Below the pieces are notes generated by a model. That model saw only the letters and a list, made by a program, of their open reading frames with translations, was not told the origin of the DNA and searched no databases. A DNA stretch of 64,000 nucleotides from Phoronis australis (taxonomy: Eukaryota > Phoronida > Phoronidae): contig NMRA01000012.1 of NCBI GenBank assembly GCA_002633005.1, positions 1,080,730 through 1,144,729 of the forward strand, given 5' to 3'. Positions 23,201-33,345 of this stretch are shown here, in pieces. The position numbers and the translations under genes were made by a program. Every line of letters begins with the position of its first letter. The stretch's first letter is position 1.

Positions 23201-26200
23201 AAAAATGAACGAATGTGACAATTTACTTAATGTAAAGGTAAATTGCTGGTGGTTCCAGAAAGAAATCTAAATATATTTGCTCATTTAACAATACCTTTAT
23301 CTCTTAGCCATACCCGCATTTTGTAAAAAGACAAAATGTTTTACATGTCATTATATTTAGATGTGATCTGAGAACACAAGTATAAACAAAGGAGCCTGAC
23401 GTAGGTTTTCACAATATATAGAGATAGTCAGTTGTCTTAACAACTTCTCGCTCACAGTTTCAAATAAAAGTGAAATCTTACCTGTATTACACGCATATTT
23501 AGGCCCGTTTCCTGCGCCAGCTGTTCCCTAATATGGCGAGTCGGCTTGGGAGTCGCTGCAAATGCTGCCTTTAGTGTTTCTAATTGTTTAGCCTTGATTG
23601 TTGTCCGAGGGCCGCGCCTTTTCGACCCCACCCCCTCCCCGTCATTCGCCATGTCTTTAGAACTATTGGAGTCACTGTTATTGTCTTTCGTGGACGAAGC
23701 GCCGTTCACAGAGTTTTCTTTATTGTTATTGTTTTTCTCCGGAGGGGTCGCTGGCTCCTCGCCATCCAGACTCCCTTCTTTGTCCGACAGCCCCCCCTGA
23801 CTGTCTATCGTAGCACTATCGAAGTCGTCTAAATCTTCTACGTCAGATCCTGCAGTGGAAAGAAAACACAAATAAACAAATGTAACCTTTCTCCTGGCGG
23901 CACACAGATCGACGTCTAGACAAGAGGGTTTCTTGGGGACACCTGACTCTCGGTAGATAAACGATGAGTTAAATGACCGTTTGTTATTTTAACTAATCAA
24001 AATGTTCTTTGTAATTTGTGGTTTTTAAATTGGATACTAGGACAGCAAACGCGTTATCTCGCATATACAAGATATCATCAACTGCAGTTAAATAACCCGA
24101 CACAAATAAGAAAAACAAAAAGATTCTATGGTCACTTCCAAAATTGCGAAATATCTGACGGATGATAATTCAATTTTAAAACTGGTCACTGAGTTTTTGT
24201 TTATTTTTGTGTCAAACGATGAATTACGTGGACACCAATTCTCATAACGCAAGACATCAATTTACTTAAATGTCAGAGTCAAAAAGATAGGGTAAGTTCT
24301 TAAATACATGTACATTGAGACAAATCAATTGTCTGAGAATAATATCATGAAATATTAATGTATCTTCACGGCCTACTGGAACGTGAGACCAAATCCATAC
24401 AATCTGACTAAGGCTATTGTTTACCAGTGGATTAAACTGAGGCCAGTCGCACTGAAGATGAAGCGAGCTGGTGGAATATTAAACAATTATCAACAAGACC
24501 ATGTGGTTCTACGGGATTAAGTTAGCGAACAAAAAACGGAATTATGAGTATCGTTTTCAAAAAAATCAATTTTTATGGAATTAGGAAATATCTGTTGATT
24601 GAAGAATGGGGAAATTGTGTTGTTGTGCAGAAGCTAAAAATTCTGATCGGAGGTTTTTAGTTGAGAGGATTAAACTGGCAAGAACAAGAACAGTATTATT
24701 CAATTTTGAAAAAATTACCATTTGAAAATTTTAACAGAGCTTTTGTACACCGACTGACCCGCAAAAGAAAAAAAATAATGGCAGCAAAAGGATATCAAGA
24801 TGTACGAGCAAACAATTTTAACATTCGCGTGATGATGTTTCGTTTTTTGTTATTTTTGGATCACCTTCAGAGCAGTAGTCAAAACTGACATATTTTCATA
24901 ACTGAGTGGAAATTTTTAACAGCAAAACAAACAGTAAAAAAGATTACCGAGATAAACAAATTGTTTACACGAGAAACGTAATAATGCAATGATTTAAACA
25001 TGATGTAAAATACATAGTAATACAAGCTACACAGAACACATTGCAATAACATAACAATTCAACTGTCACTTAAATATGGTGGGATAAGACACAGACCGAG
25101 TGTTTCGAGTATGGGATTCATAAAAGACCAGAAAAGATTTCGTTTAACGTAAATGGTGTACTGTTACAATACATCAGTAGAGCTAGTGGTCCGATTTTGT
25201 TTCGTGCAAAACATTTTTCCCCACAAATACATAAACATACAATGGTGTCTAAAAGTTAGAATTCACGACTTGGTTACGATACAATCTCACCATTTCGGAA
25301 AATTTGTCAAAACATCATTTTCTTCATGTTTCAAAGGCTTCAAACATAGTTGTGAATGGTCACAATTTTCTAAAATATTGTTTGTTGATATCTATGGTAC
25401 AGAACTTGAATATGACAAAGCATCATTTTGGCACTTTATATCATTTATGAAAAATGAGAAAATAAAATTTCACGTGTCCGCCGTCCTAAATTAGTGAGAT
25501 TTTAACGTAAGCTGCAAATGAACTGATACTAATTGATAAATTTAGGGAACGCAATAACCGAGAATATGCTGACAAATGGAAACAAACAGTTGACAAACGA
25601 CAAGTAAGGAAAAACAAACATCTGTTTTATGAAAGTCGGTATGACTTGTGTCCTAAATGCGGTGCACGTAGGTAGTTGTGTGAAGTAGACGCCTCCGTTT
25701 TACTTAGCACCTATTATACGACGGAATGAGGCCCGAATCACTGTTGGTGAAACTATGTTGACTTAAGTCAAAATGGAACGTCACAGGTCATCGCAAAATA
25801 ATCACAGTGGCGCAATCAAATATTTATGAGACCTAACACCTTTTATTGTTGGCTGCGTTGGATACACCGGGGATGATAGGACGAGAAAGGCGAAGAAAAA
25901 TACGGGCAATAATAGGGAGAATTTGAAAAGTAACAAAGAGTCCAAAGTGACATCCTCGTCATAGAATCTGGCTTGTATGAGTCTTAGCTATATGTTTCCA
26001 TTACTAGTCAATAGGGCAGTCTCTTGTATCCTTTCTAAATAAAAGGCTCGCTTGAAATGTTATTTTTCTTAAGCCGCTATTCAGATCACTAACAAAAGAA
26101 ATCTCGGCGCATGTTTATTTGTGAACAGATACCACAATGGCTATATCAAATTTATCTCGAGCCAGCGAATAAAAAAGCAAATGGATAGATTCTATGCTAT

Positions 26201-29200
26201 TGAGACTAATATTTTTATTTCTCCTTGAATAAACGCAAAGAAAGCGTCTTTAGAAACGAGTATTTCTATGCCAGCCAACTTCACAACAAGCAGTATTTCA
26301 GGTCAGCTAAGCTCCACACATACACTCGTACACAATTAAAGGCTTAACAAGACAAATTTGATAAACACCCTTGCTTGTTATAATACATACGCCGAGCAAA
26401 ACACGCGACTTTGGGCATTGACAAGATCATTGTCAATTAACTAGTTGGAGTGGACGAACGAGTAGCGGTGATTACAACAAAAATGATACGAGATGCCGCA
26501 CTGGCGTACCTAGTCCGCCGTGGTGGTAACATATTGCACCATAATGCGCACCAGCGAGTTCTCGTGTACTAAATTTGCCTTATATTCGACATATATCAGT
26601 TGTAACAGAAGACAGTGGCAATAAATTCGAGGATGAACCTCGCCAGCAGAATCTGTTTTTCTGGTAACAGGTTTGCTCAAGATAGAGAGAGTGAGAGAGG
26701 GGGAGATGGGGAGAGACAGGAGCAGAGATACGTTGTGACGTCGGCATAGTCATTATGGATGGATAAAAATGTCCTCGTAAACGACCGTCAGTTTAAGAGT
26801 GAAGGAGAATATTTCAAAGTGTATACTAATTTACCAGATACACATATTGTTATAGCATGAAGGGTAGGGAGCTTTTAACATCTACAATCCTTGAAAACGA
26901 AATCTGGCCAAAGGAGGTTACATCTCCATGGAGCAATAGCTGGATTAGCTCTTAATTGGAAAATGACTTTTTAAGCATTCTCTATCAGTCAATGACCCAA
27001 AAGTGCTTCGTAGTATTTGCCACGCTGCGTAGTAGTAAAATCAACGCTAATTCTCATTGATAGACAGTAGAAGCCTCAAACGTTTTCACAATCAAATTTA
27101 GAAATTAGATCAGTGGCAGTCCCGCGGGTAATTACACGTTATTAGACACAGCAACTTTTACTTATACGTTTCTTAATTTCATTTCCCATCCACTACGCGA
27201 CAAGAACAAAATCTGATATGAATTGTGAAATAATTGGACTGAGCATAAGCCGAGAATGCGCAATCACCAAATATTATATCATGAAGTGATGTGACGTGGT
27301 TAGTAAGAGAACGCAGAAATTGGTTATTTATCCTTAGGTATCGATATATAAGTGTAGTTTAGTGACGATGAAGTCCGGTAGGACAACCATAGGTAGGAAA
27401 CAGCAGGCATTGGTTAACTACGAAATGGACCCTTGTTACGACACAAGCCATTTCAACTATCCAAACGTAACTAACGTACGCTGGATCATTCGTCGCTTTT
27501 GACTTAAAGATTATCAAAAAGCTACAAAAATAATGTGAATATAACGCTCTGCACACGAATCACGTGATCCATTAGCAGAAAGACGTAGCAGGTATCAAAA
27601 GGAGTGAATGAAGACAAGTAATTTACAAGCTCCGAGAGCCGTGAGAACTTTACACATATATCTTCTCCATACTGCATAACGAGTGAAAAGGAGACGACAA
27701 ATTCCTTTCTCTTATCATTTTACCGATCAATACACGTCCAGTTGAGCCCAGAGTTTGAAATCAATGAAATTTCAATAATATATTTGTCCGCTTTTATGCG
27801 GTGTCTTGTTGGAGACATTGATTTTCTCCACTTGTTTGGAGATGACAGTATGTTCCATTCCTAGTATCATAGCCAAGAGCCTTGGAAAACACTCAAGCTG
27901 GGCCCTCCGCTCAACCTTAATTATTTTACATCTACTCCTAGTTAAGTGTGCTTATGTTTTTCTAAGGCAGCGGCTGACATCAATAACTCGCTCTAATCTA
28001 TTCAGCGCTAATTTTTACTGTTGATATAAATGATTCGTAAATAACACAATGTACTACATATGTTTTCATTCGAATGCAGGGTCACGCAATTGTAAACACA
28101 CGTGCTCGCGTGTAAATCTCAACCCTTTGTCAAACAATTCTAGAAGCTAGGCAGGTGATCAGCTCACGGAAGTATTTCAATATCAGCCCTGGCTGAATCC
28201 ACGTCACCTAGTAGATATAACATCACCGATTTGTACGCAGAATATCTCAGCCATAGCCTATCCAAATACACATGGTCTCAAAATCTTTTCTAAGTATCAA
28301 GTTGATACAGTACACCTTTAGGAAACAACTTCTTAAACGTATACATCAGTCTCATACAGTTCACGAGGCAATGGTTGTCTGTAATTTAAAAGATGTTCAT
28401 CAAAATAGTGCGCGAACAAATTTGAAAACCCATTTCTCAACTGACAGGTACCGAACATTAAAACTGATTTTGGAAGCCCAACAAAATTCAACTGCGAATG
28501 TTACGCATACGTGAGTCTGGATCACATGAAGTTATCGAATGCTCTAATTTTCCGGAAGTGGTGACGTTGCGTCTCAATATCTTTTGTGGAAACCAACAAA
28601 ACGTTGGCCACTACTCAGTGGTTTCGGATCGCGCCCGATTCACTCAATATTATTGTACGGCTCTAAGAATTGTGAATATGATTCAAAGCGAATCTAAACT
28701 CCAAATACCTCTTTCTTATAGAATAACTCCGCGTAAATTTACTGTTGTTTATTTTGCTTTCTTCGGTAACGTAAACAAAGCAGACACAAGGCGACACGAG
28801 GGTCAACAGAGAAACAACGTGGATATTTGTAGACACGGACGCCAGTGAATACCTAGGAGTCGGGCGGCCGGCATGATCAAACGCAACATTCCTGCATCCA
28901 GTTGACTATTGTTTTATGTATTGAAATAGTACGAATAAACAATATGGACTAGCTGCCTATTGTTGGCAGCGGTTTACACCGTGGCCAAATCAATGTAACA
29001 AGCACGCCCTTGAGGCGGGAGTCGACCAGATGAGAGACAAGATACGTTACAAGGAAGAGGTTAAAGACAACTGAATCAGTCACTGCTAAGCTCTACCATT
29101 GTGATGACAAACCCTTTTGTTTCATAATTCAACCACGACTGGCCCACCTTTGTGAAATTTTATTCCGTACACCCACCAGATAATCTACTCCAGTACCCCA

Positions 29201-32200
29201 AGTTGATATCAGAGTTCTGAGGGGAGCAAGTAATCACTGGATAACCTAAAAAAATACCCAACACATCCTGGGTCTACATAGGGTTTTATAAACATCAGAC
29301 GAAATAATTTTGGTTCAAATCGCTCGCCTTTTAAAGAGAAAATTACTAAAAATGTCTTACATATTCGCATTTTGGTAGTCTACCAACGGAACACTGTCAA
29401 CTCAACAAGAACGGCCTAACTAGGTAATACTTGTCGTTTCAAAAGGAACTAGGAAATCCTAAATTGCCTATAAATAGCGATTTTCAACGAAGAGTTATCA
29501 AAAAATGGGTGCTTTAAAATAAAAAATTAGTAGCAGTAGTTTTAATCCAAGTACACGCTACAATAGCGCAACAGCTGTTCATTCGGCAGGAATATTTACA
29601 AGCCTCACTAACAGTGATCATTAAGAATGACGTAACAACACATCCGTTTTATTTACAGACGTTGGGTAGGACGACCACCTTAACATAACTGTGGGTAAGT
29701 GACGTGTTTTAACTATCGTTATCCGTTTTATCTATCATTGTGAGCACGTACGTATCTTAGTTGTGAGGGATCTCTCGGAAAGCAGTGTTATCACTGAAGA
29801 GGCGACCCTCGTTTCAAATACTACAACAAATAAATGAATAAATAAAGTTATTCATTCGCCTTACCTGTGTAATTGCTTTTTAAATAATCTTCTTTGCAAA
29901 TAAATTTGTTTTCGTCTAGCACATAAAGTTCCTCTCCTGTTGACAGCTGCTTACGGCAGACGACACAAGTAAAACACTTGAGATGGAACACCTTGTTTCG
30001 CGCCCGTCGCACGAGATCGTTTGGGGAGATTCCCAATGAGCAGCCGGCGCACTTGGTTCCATACCGTCTGAAGAAAAAAACGCAACAACGTTGCTTCAAA
30101 TCTAGAATATTTTTTGGTAAAATTGACATGAACTTAAAACTGAAATTAATGAAACCAGAAGCGTTTACGCAGAAATGTTTTAAAAAATTTCTAACGATTA
30201 TTTATACTCATCGTGGGACTAAAGTGCACTTCAGTGACCGCAGCAAACATTTAGCACAGATTAAAAATGTAAATTCAATCAACCCTTAGGATATTTTACT
30301 TAAATAGAACATTCAATGTACCGAGATGATCCAGTGCACATTTTAAAGCAGTGCCTTGAGAGACAAATAACTCGTGTACATTAAGTGCATTTCAAAACTT
30401 GCACAACATGATATCGCTCAAGGACAGAACTATATGAAAACTAGCACAAAAACTTTATTTCATAGAACCTCAATTTCTTTCTTCCTTTTTAACTAGAAGT
30501 AATGAGTCATCCCCTGGTTCACCGAACTGTCCATTGAATATAAGAACCTGTCTGAATTTTAAAACAAATAATGTATAGAGTGAAACATGTGGAATGGCGT
30601 TGTAACGTATTGAATCCATAGCATCGCTTAAGTATTTCTAAATTCCCTGTTGTTCACTTAACGTAGATTTATTCTGTTGTACTCCTGTTTTAAGAAAATA
30701 TTTACAAGTATACAATGATACTATTCAAAAAGGGTAAATGTAAAACAGCCATAATGTAGCGATTCTGTCGTGTCAAAAATAAAATCTCGACTGCATCATT
30801 TTCACAGTTTTTATTATTAGTGAGTAACTTGAAAAGGTTTTCTTTTGTCTTTGCTACTTTACAAGTCTTCCAAGTGAGCCTTCAAGTGAGCCCGGAGGTC
30901 ATGCTTTATCGATCTTTGAACTCCGATTGGAGTCTAAAGTGATTACGTAACAGCTTCAGTAAAAATACAACTCGAGTGACACATGTCATAATTTTATTCA
31001 AGGCATTATCGATATAAGATGCACGCGTGTGTTCTACCGTTACAAGGCATCTCTCGTGTAAGCGAGCTGTCTCTAGTTATCGAAACTTTTGACAGAATAT
31101 TATCTGCCGATCACAGTATAGTAAGACTTGAATTTCAAACAAAAGGGATTAAACGCCATCTACGAACACCTGTTCAGTAGCAGATTTTTTGCAAATAGTC
31201 CGAAACTAAGAATTGCATCTTAAAATTTCTGATTGCAGTATCTTTTGTGGGTGAATTTTATCTTGGCAACGACATCCAAGTTGTGAGTAAATATTAGAGG
31301 GATGCAAGGTATTATACATATGTACGGTAGCTCTCTATTGCCGACCAGTGCGAGGCGTGGTATTCCACCAATTCTGCTCGAGACAAAATGAACATCAATT
31401 ACCACTTTTCTGTCTCGTGATACATGTACTAATGCTGGAAACGACAATTAGAAATTTCGAAAATGCAACTAGTTGAGAAAACTTAACGTCAAATTTTCTG
31501 AAAGGCAAATTCTACCGTTGAGTTAGAAGAAAGCTGACATAATGCTTTGCTTGTTATGTCACTGTTTGCCGCGATAACTGTGCAAAACCTGAAAACTGTC
31601 GTCTACAAAAAACACAGGCATCAAAACTGCTCATGACAGACTAAATGTAGTTCGTGAGATCTTTGGCAAGCTCGTATGTCCTCCGGAGCGCGTGTGCCAA
31701 TATAGTGGGGCAAGAGTGTGGAGATAGGGTTGCTAATATCTTTCGCAGATCTCTCATTAATGTAATCGAGAAACGCCGACGAGGATTGCGGTCTTCCACG
31801 ACCAAACGACAAGCGCCCTTCTCTGCTGTTTTATCGTGGGTCAGAAAATTCCTACTGTGCTTTTTGATTTTATATGAAATAAGGGGTACCTAGAAAGTGA
31901 TACGGAGGAATTCGATGGTAAGATACCCACACTAAACGTTCCGTGTTGCAAACAGCAATCTTTCAGGACTGTTCTGGATTTATAAGTTCGCAACAGCTGT
32001 CGGACACCACGGACTGATGTCTTCACTCAGGGCTATTTCAGTACGTAACATTTGGCTGTATTGAACAAGAAAATTAAATGTTACTGTTCGTACAATTCTT
32101 GGCAATTCGTGATTGCTGTGTCACAAGTTTTGATTTGAGTAACTCCTTGATTTGGGGAGTGCGAATTTGAGCTGACAAGACACAAAATTTACAAAAAACA

Positions 32201-33073
32201 CGAGTTAAATTGTGCGTTTTAGCGAGACTTGTAAATAAGAAGTATAGAAATTAAAATTCATACAACTTCTTCGGATTCCAAAAATATTAACAGAATCGGA
32301 AACCCCACCAGGAAGAACACCATAAATAGTGTGAAACGGTTTTAATATTAGGACCTGTGCGTGGTTTTACTTTGTTGATTAACTTTTGAGTTGACGACAT
32401 ACCACGATGTAGCGTATAGATATCAGCAATAGTCACTTTTGATTATCCCTGAGTTTGAGAACCAGAGAAAACGCCTGATAAGTTCTTTGAATGGTACTGG
32501 TTCTCAAAATAAGAGATCACAATAAGAGACTAGTATCCAGTCTACAACGCTTATGGTCCCACGATAATATAACGCCAGCAATTAGTATATTGGAATATAA
32601 ACAAACCAATACTTTCTCAACAAGTTTATTGATTCAGATCGTTTTTCAACTGTCACTTTAATGTAATGTTTAGAAATAGTTTACATATAAATACGAGCAT
32701 CGTGATATTTCGTGACCATATTTATTTACGTCCATCACACACTGCAGATTCGGTGCACGGGGCTGCACAATGCATATGAATGAAAAATTTAACATTTTGC
32801 ACAAAATGCGCTGCACAAAAATATCTGGAAACGAATGAAAATGAGACGTTCCTCATGACACAAATTAAACTTCAGTTTAAGGTGAGCCTTGAAAATGATT
32901 TACCTGAAAAAATCGGCGCGGCAGTACAGTTTCCCGTCCCTCGAAAAGCACTTCTCAGTGAGCGGGTGTTTGCAGTCCGAACATTGAACGCATTTAGCGT
33001 GCCACGCTCTGTCCAAAACATTCAGGAGAAATCTGTCTAATATCGGGCCGTCACATCCCGCACACTGGACCAT
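9885..33073 (-). CDS. Lhx1: LIM-homeodomain transcription factor, Lhx1/5 (Lim1/LIN-11) class; six coding exons
   Basis: The coding sequence joins complement of 32904-33073, 29865-30067, 23482-23849, 18861-19035, 13584-13709 and 9885-10084: 1242 nt, 413 aa plus stop. Domains: LIM1 about residues 4-54 (zinc ligands C4, C7, H25, C28, C31, C34, C51, D54); LIM2 63-117 (C63, C66, H85, C88, C91, C94, C114, D117); acidic Asn/Ser-rich linker 126-200; homeodomain about 202-261 (Q251 and N252 are homeodomain positions 50 and 51); C-terminal domain with [15 protein letters not shown] and a [13 protein letters not shown] tail resembling the vertebrate end. Exon borders at DFFR/R, TG/SD and VIQ/VWFQN fall where I recall them in vertebrate Lhx1. 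Family knowledge: a nuclear DNA-binding regulator that recruits LDB/CLIM through its LIM domains, used in head organizer, kidney and neuron patterning. Bilaterian invertebrates usually have one gene for vertebrate Lhx1 plus Lhx5, so 'Lhx1' here means Lhx1/5. Splicing is inferred from sequence only. Confidence 0.95.
10085..13583 (-). other. Lhx1/5 intron 5
   Basis: A 3.5-kb intron, donor GTTAGT and acceptor CAATAG. It contains an N at 11257 inside a G-run, several degenerate copies of a GGACTTTTT-like motif (11100-11245), and a perfect palindromic CRE at 12161-12168. Confidence 0.8.
12161..12168. promoter_or_regulatory. Full cAMP-response-element palindrome (TGACGTCA) in Lhx1/5 intron 5
   Basis: TGACGTCA, followed three bases later by a half-site (TGACG at 12174-12178), sits beside a short G/C-richer patch (12120-12160). 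This is the CREB/ATF consensus. Function is inferred from the motif alone. Confidence 0.3.
13584..13709 (-). CDS. Lhx1: Lhx1/5 coding exon 5 (C-terminal domain)
   Basis: The acceptor TTTTGTAG precedes 13709. The 126-bp exon encodes [20 protein letters not shown] and then [22 protein letters not shown] plus one base of Gly. The YY-x-G-x-x-YNDFFPG core matches the vertebrate YYGPGGNYDFFPQG segment. The donor is CCAG/GTTAGT at 13584/13583, phase 1; GTTAGT is slightly off consensus but acceptable. The length is divisible by three, so skipping this exon would keep the frame. Confidence 0.93.
15366..15431. repeat. 2 x 33-bp tandem duplication
   Basis: Units 15366-15398 and 15399-15431 share GCAGATCACATGG...AAAAAGTCC with a few mismatches. 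Confidence 0.8.
17248..17287. repeat. (AAT)n microsatellite
   Basis: About 11 uninterrupted AAT units followed by GATAATAAC, in Lhx1/5 intron 4. Confidence 0.95.
17690..17710. repeat. (GC)n/(GT)n dinucleotide run
   Basis: An alternating purine-pyrimidine run of GC units passing into GT units, a potential Z-DNA-forming sequence. Confidence 0.9.
18801..18860 (-). other. Lhx1: Optional 3' extension of Lhx1/5 exon 4 between tandem 5' splice sites
   Basis: Between donor TTCG/GTAAGT (exon end 18861) and donor TCAG/GTAAGC (exon end 18801) lie exactly 60 nt with no stop. They encode [20 protein letters not shown] in the exon 4 frame. Both donors are phase 1, so either joins exon 5 in frame (413 or 433 aa). 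Both match the GTRAGY donor consensus. The insert is hydrophobic/aromatic and Pro-containing, and I recognise no domain. Use of the extension is inferred; transcripts would be needed to confirm it. Confidence 0.5.
18861..19035 (-). CDS. Lhx1: Lhx1/5 coding exon 4 (homeodomain recognition helix and proximal C-terminus), short form
   Basis: The acceptor TTTTAG precedes 19035. The exon opens with [20 protein letters not shown], then [13 protein letters not shown], which closely follows vertebrate ARRHAFFRSPRRMR. It ends at TTCG/GTAAGT (18861/18860), phase 1, giving GYYF then Asp from the junction with exon 5. This donor is preferred because [21 protein letters not shown] lines up with the vertebrate FYG-DYQSEYYGPGGNYDFF. 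A second strong donor in the same phase lies 60 nt further on (exon end 18801); it is listed separately. Confidence 0.93.
19440..19700. repeat. Imperfect ATT/AAT-rich tract
   Basis: Dense irregular ATT, AAT and TTA triplets with unique interruptions; low complexity and non-coding. Confidence 0.6.
19880..20280 (-). repeat. Candidate tRNA-derived SINE-like element (minus strand)
   Basis: On the minus strand a good RNA polymerase III B-box core, TGTTCGAATCC (20194-20184), follows an A-box-like TGGCTGCGGACGG (about 20261-20249). The region is more G/C-rich than the surrounding intron and has an unusually long open minus-strand frame (20355-19873, 160 codons) with no recognisable domain. A-B spacing (about 66 nt) is long for a tRNA, and I see no second copy in the window. 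Confidence 0.3.
22259..22808. mobile_element. 550-bp segment bounded by 22-bp inverted repeats
   Basis: Left TTAACCACCAAACGTTCCGA(GCG) mirrors right CGCTCGGAACGTTAGGTGGT(AT) with two mismatches. It lies in Lhx1/5 intron 3. The interior has a TATAAAAG motif (about 22308) and a short plus-strand frame ending [14 protein letters not shown] (ends 22559). No transposase is visible, so it is probably a non-autonomous element. Confidence 0.5.
23482..23849 (-). CDS. Lhx1: Lhx1/5 coding exon 3 (acidic linker and homeodomain helices 1-2)
   Basis: The acceptor CCACTGCAG precedes 23849, and the exon starts with GA, completing Gly125. Residues 126-200 are an acidic, Ser/Asn-rich linker with short runs ([16 protein letters not shown]) that should be disordered. 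The exon then encodes [20 protein letters not shown] and the rest of the homeodomain to VIQ (residue 247), ending phase 0 at donor CAG/GTAAGA. The intron between V/Q and VWFQN, just before the core of recognition helix 3, is a known position in LIM-homeobox genes. Open frames on the opposite strand here are antisense shadows of this exon. Confidence 0.96.
23850..29864 (-). other. Lhx1/5 intron 2
   Basis: A 6.0-kb intron, donor GTAAGG and acceptor CACTGCAG. It contains a GA-rich low-complexity patch (26681-26730) and short unrecognised open frames, for example at 25153-25494 and 28498-28848 on the plus strand. I see no second gene. Confidence 0.85.
26681..26730. repeat. GA-rich low-complexity patch
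   Basis: Repeated GAGA/GGGAGA motifs on the plus strand; a polypurine tract in Lhx1/5 intron 2. Confidence 0.7.
29865..30067 (-). CDS. Lhx1: Lhx1/5 coding exon 2 (LIM domain 2)
   Basis: The acceptor is a T-rich tract ending TTCTTCAG before 30067. The exon encodes (R)RYGTKCAGC through [10 protein letters not shown] and ends one base into a Gly codon at donor ACAG/GTAAGG (29865/29864). It carries the complete second LIM finger, with C63, C66, H85, C88, C91, C94, C114 and D117 as zinc ligands. The 203-bp length links phase 2 to phase 1 exactly. The stretch [20 protein letters not shown] is highly typical of Lhx1/5. Intron 2, about 6 kb, is the longest. Confidence 0.95.
30068..32903 (-). other. 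Lhx1/5 intron 1
   Basis: A 2.8-kb intron, donor GTAAAT and acceptor TTCTTCAG. It holds one palindromic repeat (32446-32516). Around 31620-31860 it is less AT-rich, with short open frames on both strands (ends 31812 and 31893) that I do not recognise and that have no splice-site context. Confidence 0.85.
32446..32516. mobile_element. 71-bp palindromic element, GAGAACCAG family, copy B
   Basis: Inverted ends TCCCTGAGTTTGAGAACCAG and CTGGTTCTCAAAATAAGAGA around a 31-nt loop, inside Lhx1/5 intron 1. Both arms match copy A at 1887-1953. Confidence 0.55.
32904..33073 (-). CDS. Lhx1: Lhx1/5 coding exon 1 (LIM domain 1)
   Basis: Begins at ATG 33073-33071 in a good context (gacagaaaATGG) and encodes [20 protein letters not shown] through DFF, plus two bases of the next Arg codon. 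It contains the whole first LIM finger, pattern C-X2-C-X17-H-X2-C-X2-C-X2-C-X16-C-X2-D. The frame is open for four codons upstream but without an ATG, so this start is preferred; it also matches the family N-terminus (MVHCAGC in vertebrates). The donor is CAG/GTAAAT at 32904/32903, intron phase 2. Intron 1 is 2836 bp. Confidence 0.95.
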
Positions 33074-33337
33074 TTTCTGTCGCACCAGTTTGATATGAAA
33101 TGGTCGCCGCCTTAGCGTAATACAACTCCTTTTGGTTAAGTCACACAGGCTTCGTCAGTTCAGTGGTCAAAACGCAGGCTTGGAGCAGAATCGGTAACCC
33201 AGCGCAAGCGGTTCCCCTTGCAGCTTCTAAACCTAAAACTGTATCGCCGTACCTGTATCGTGAGTTTGCAGTGAAGCTTTGGTAGACGTTACAACCAACT
33301 ATTGACATGATTTAAACACGCACAGACATTTCTTAAG

Positions 33338-33345
33338 TATTTATA
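33338..33345 (-). promoter_or_regulatory. TATA-like motif upstream of Lhx1/5
   Basis: On the minus strand TATAAATA (within cagtcacTATAAATActt) lies 265 nt upstream of the Lhx1/5 ATG. A start about 30 nt downstream would give a 5' UTR near 235 nt. No other core element is clear, and AT-rich DNA makes chance TATA matches common. Confidence 0.3.

Larger units (their letters stand above)
19036..23481 (-). other. Lhx1/5 intron 3
   Basis: A 4.4-kb intron, donor GTAAGA and acceptor TTTTAG. It contains an imperfect ATT-rich tract (19440-19700), a candidate tRNA-derived element (19880-20280) and a 550-bp segment bounded by 22-bp inverted repeats (22259-22808). Confidence 0.85.

Noticed and set aside
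23546-23832. Two plus-strand frames opposite Lhx1/5 exon 3
   Set aside because: They are antisense shadows of the linker/homeodomain exon.
31621-31893. Overlapping frames on both strands in intron 1
   Set aside because: No domains, no splice context and no ATG with support. Possibly conserved non-coding sequence, but I cannot show it from one genome.
33074-33085. Lhx1/5 start upstream of MVQCAGC (extra four codons)
   Set aside because: There is no ATG there; the family N-terminus begins MV-CAGC at 33073.
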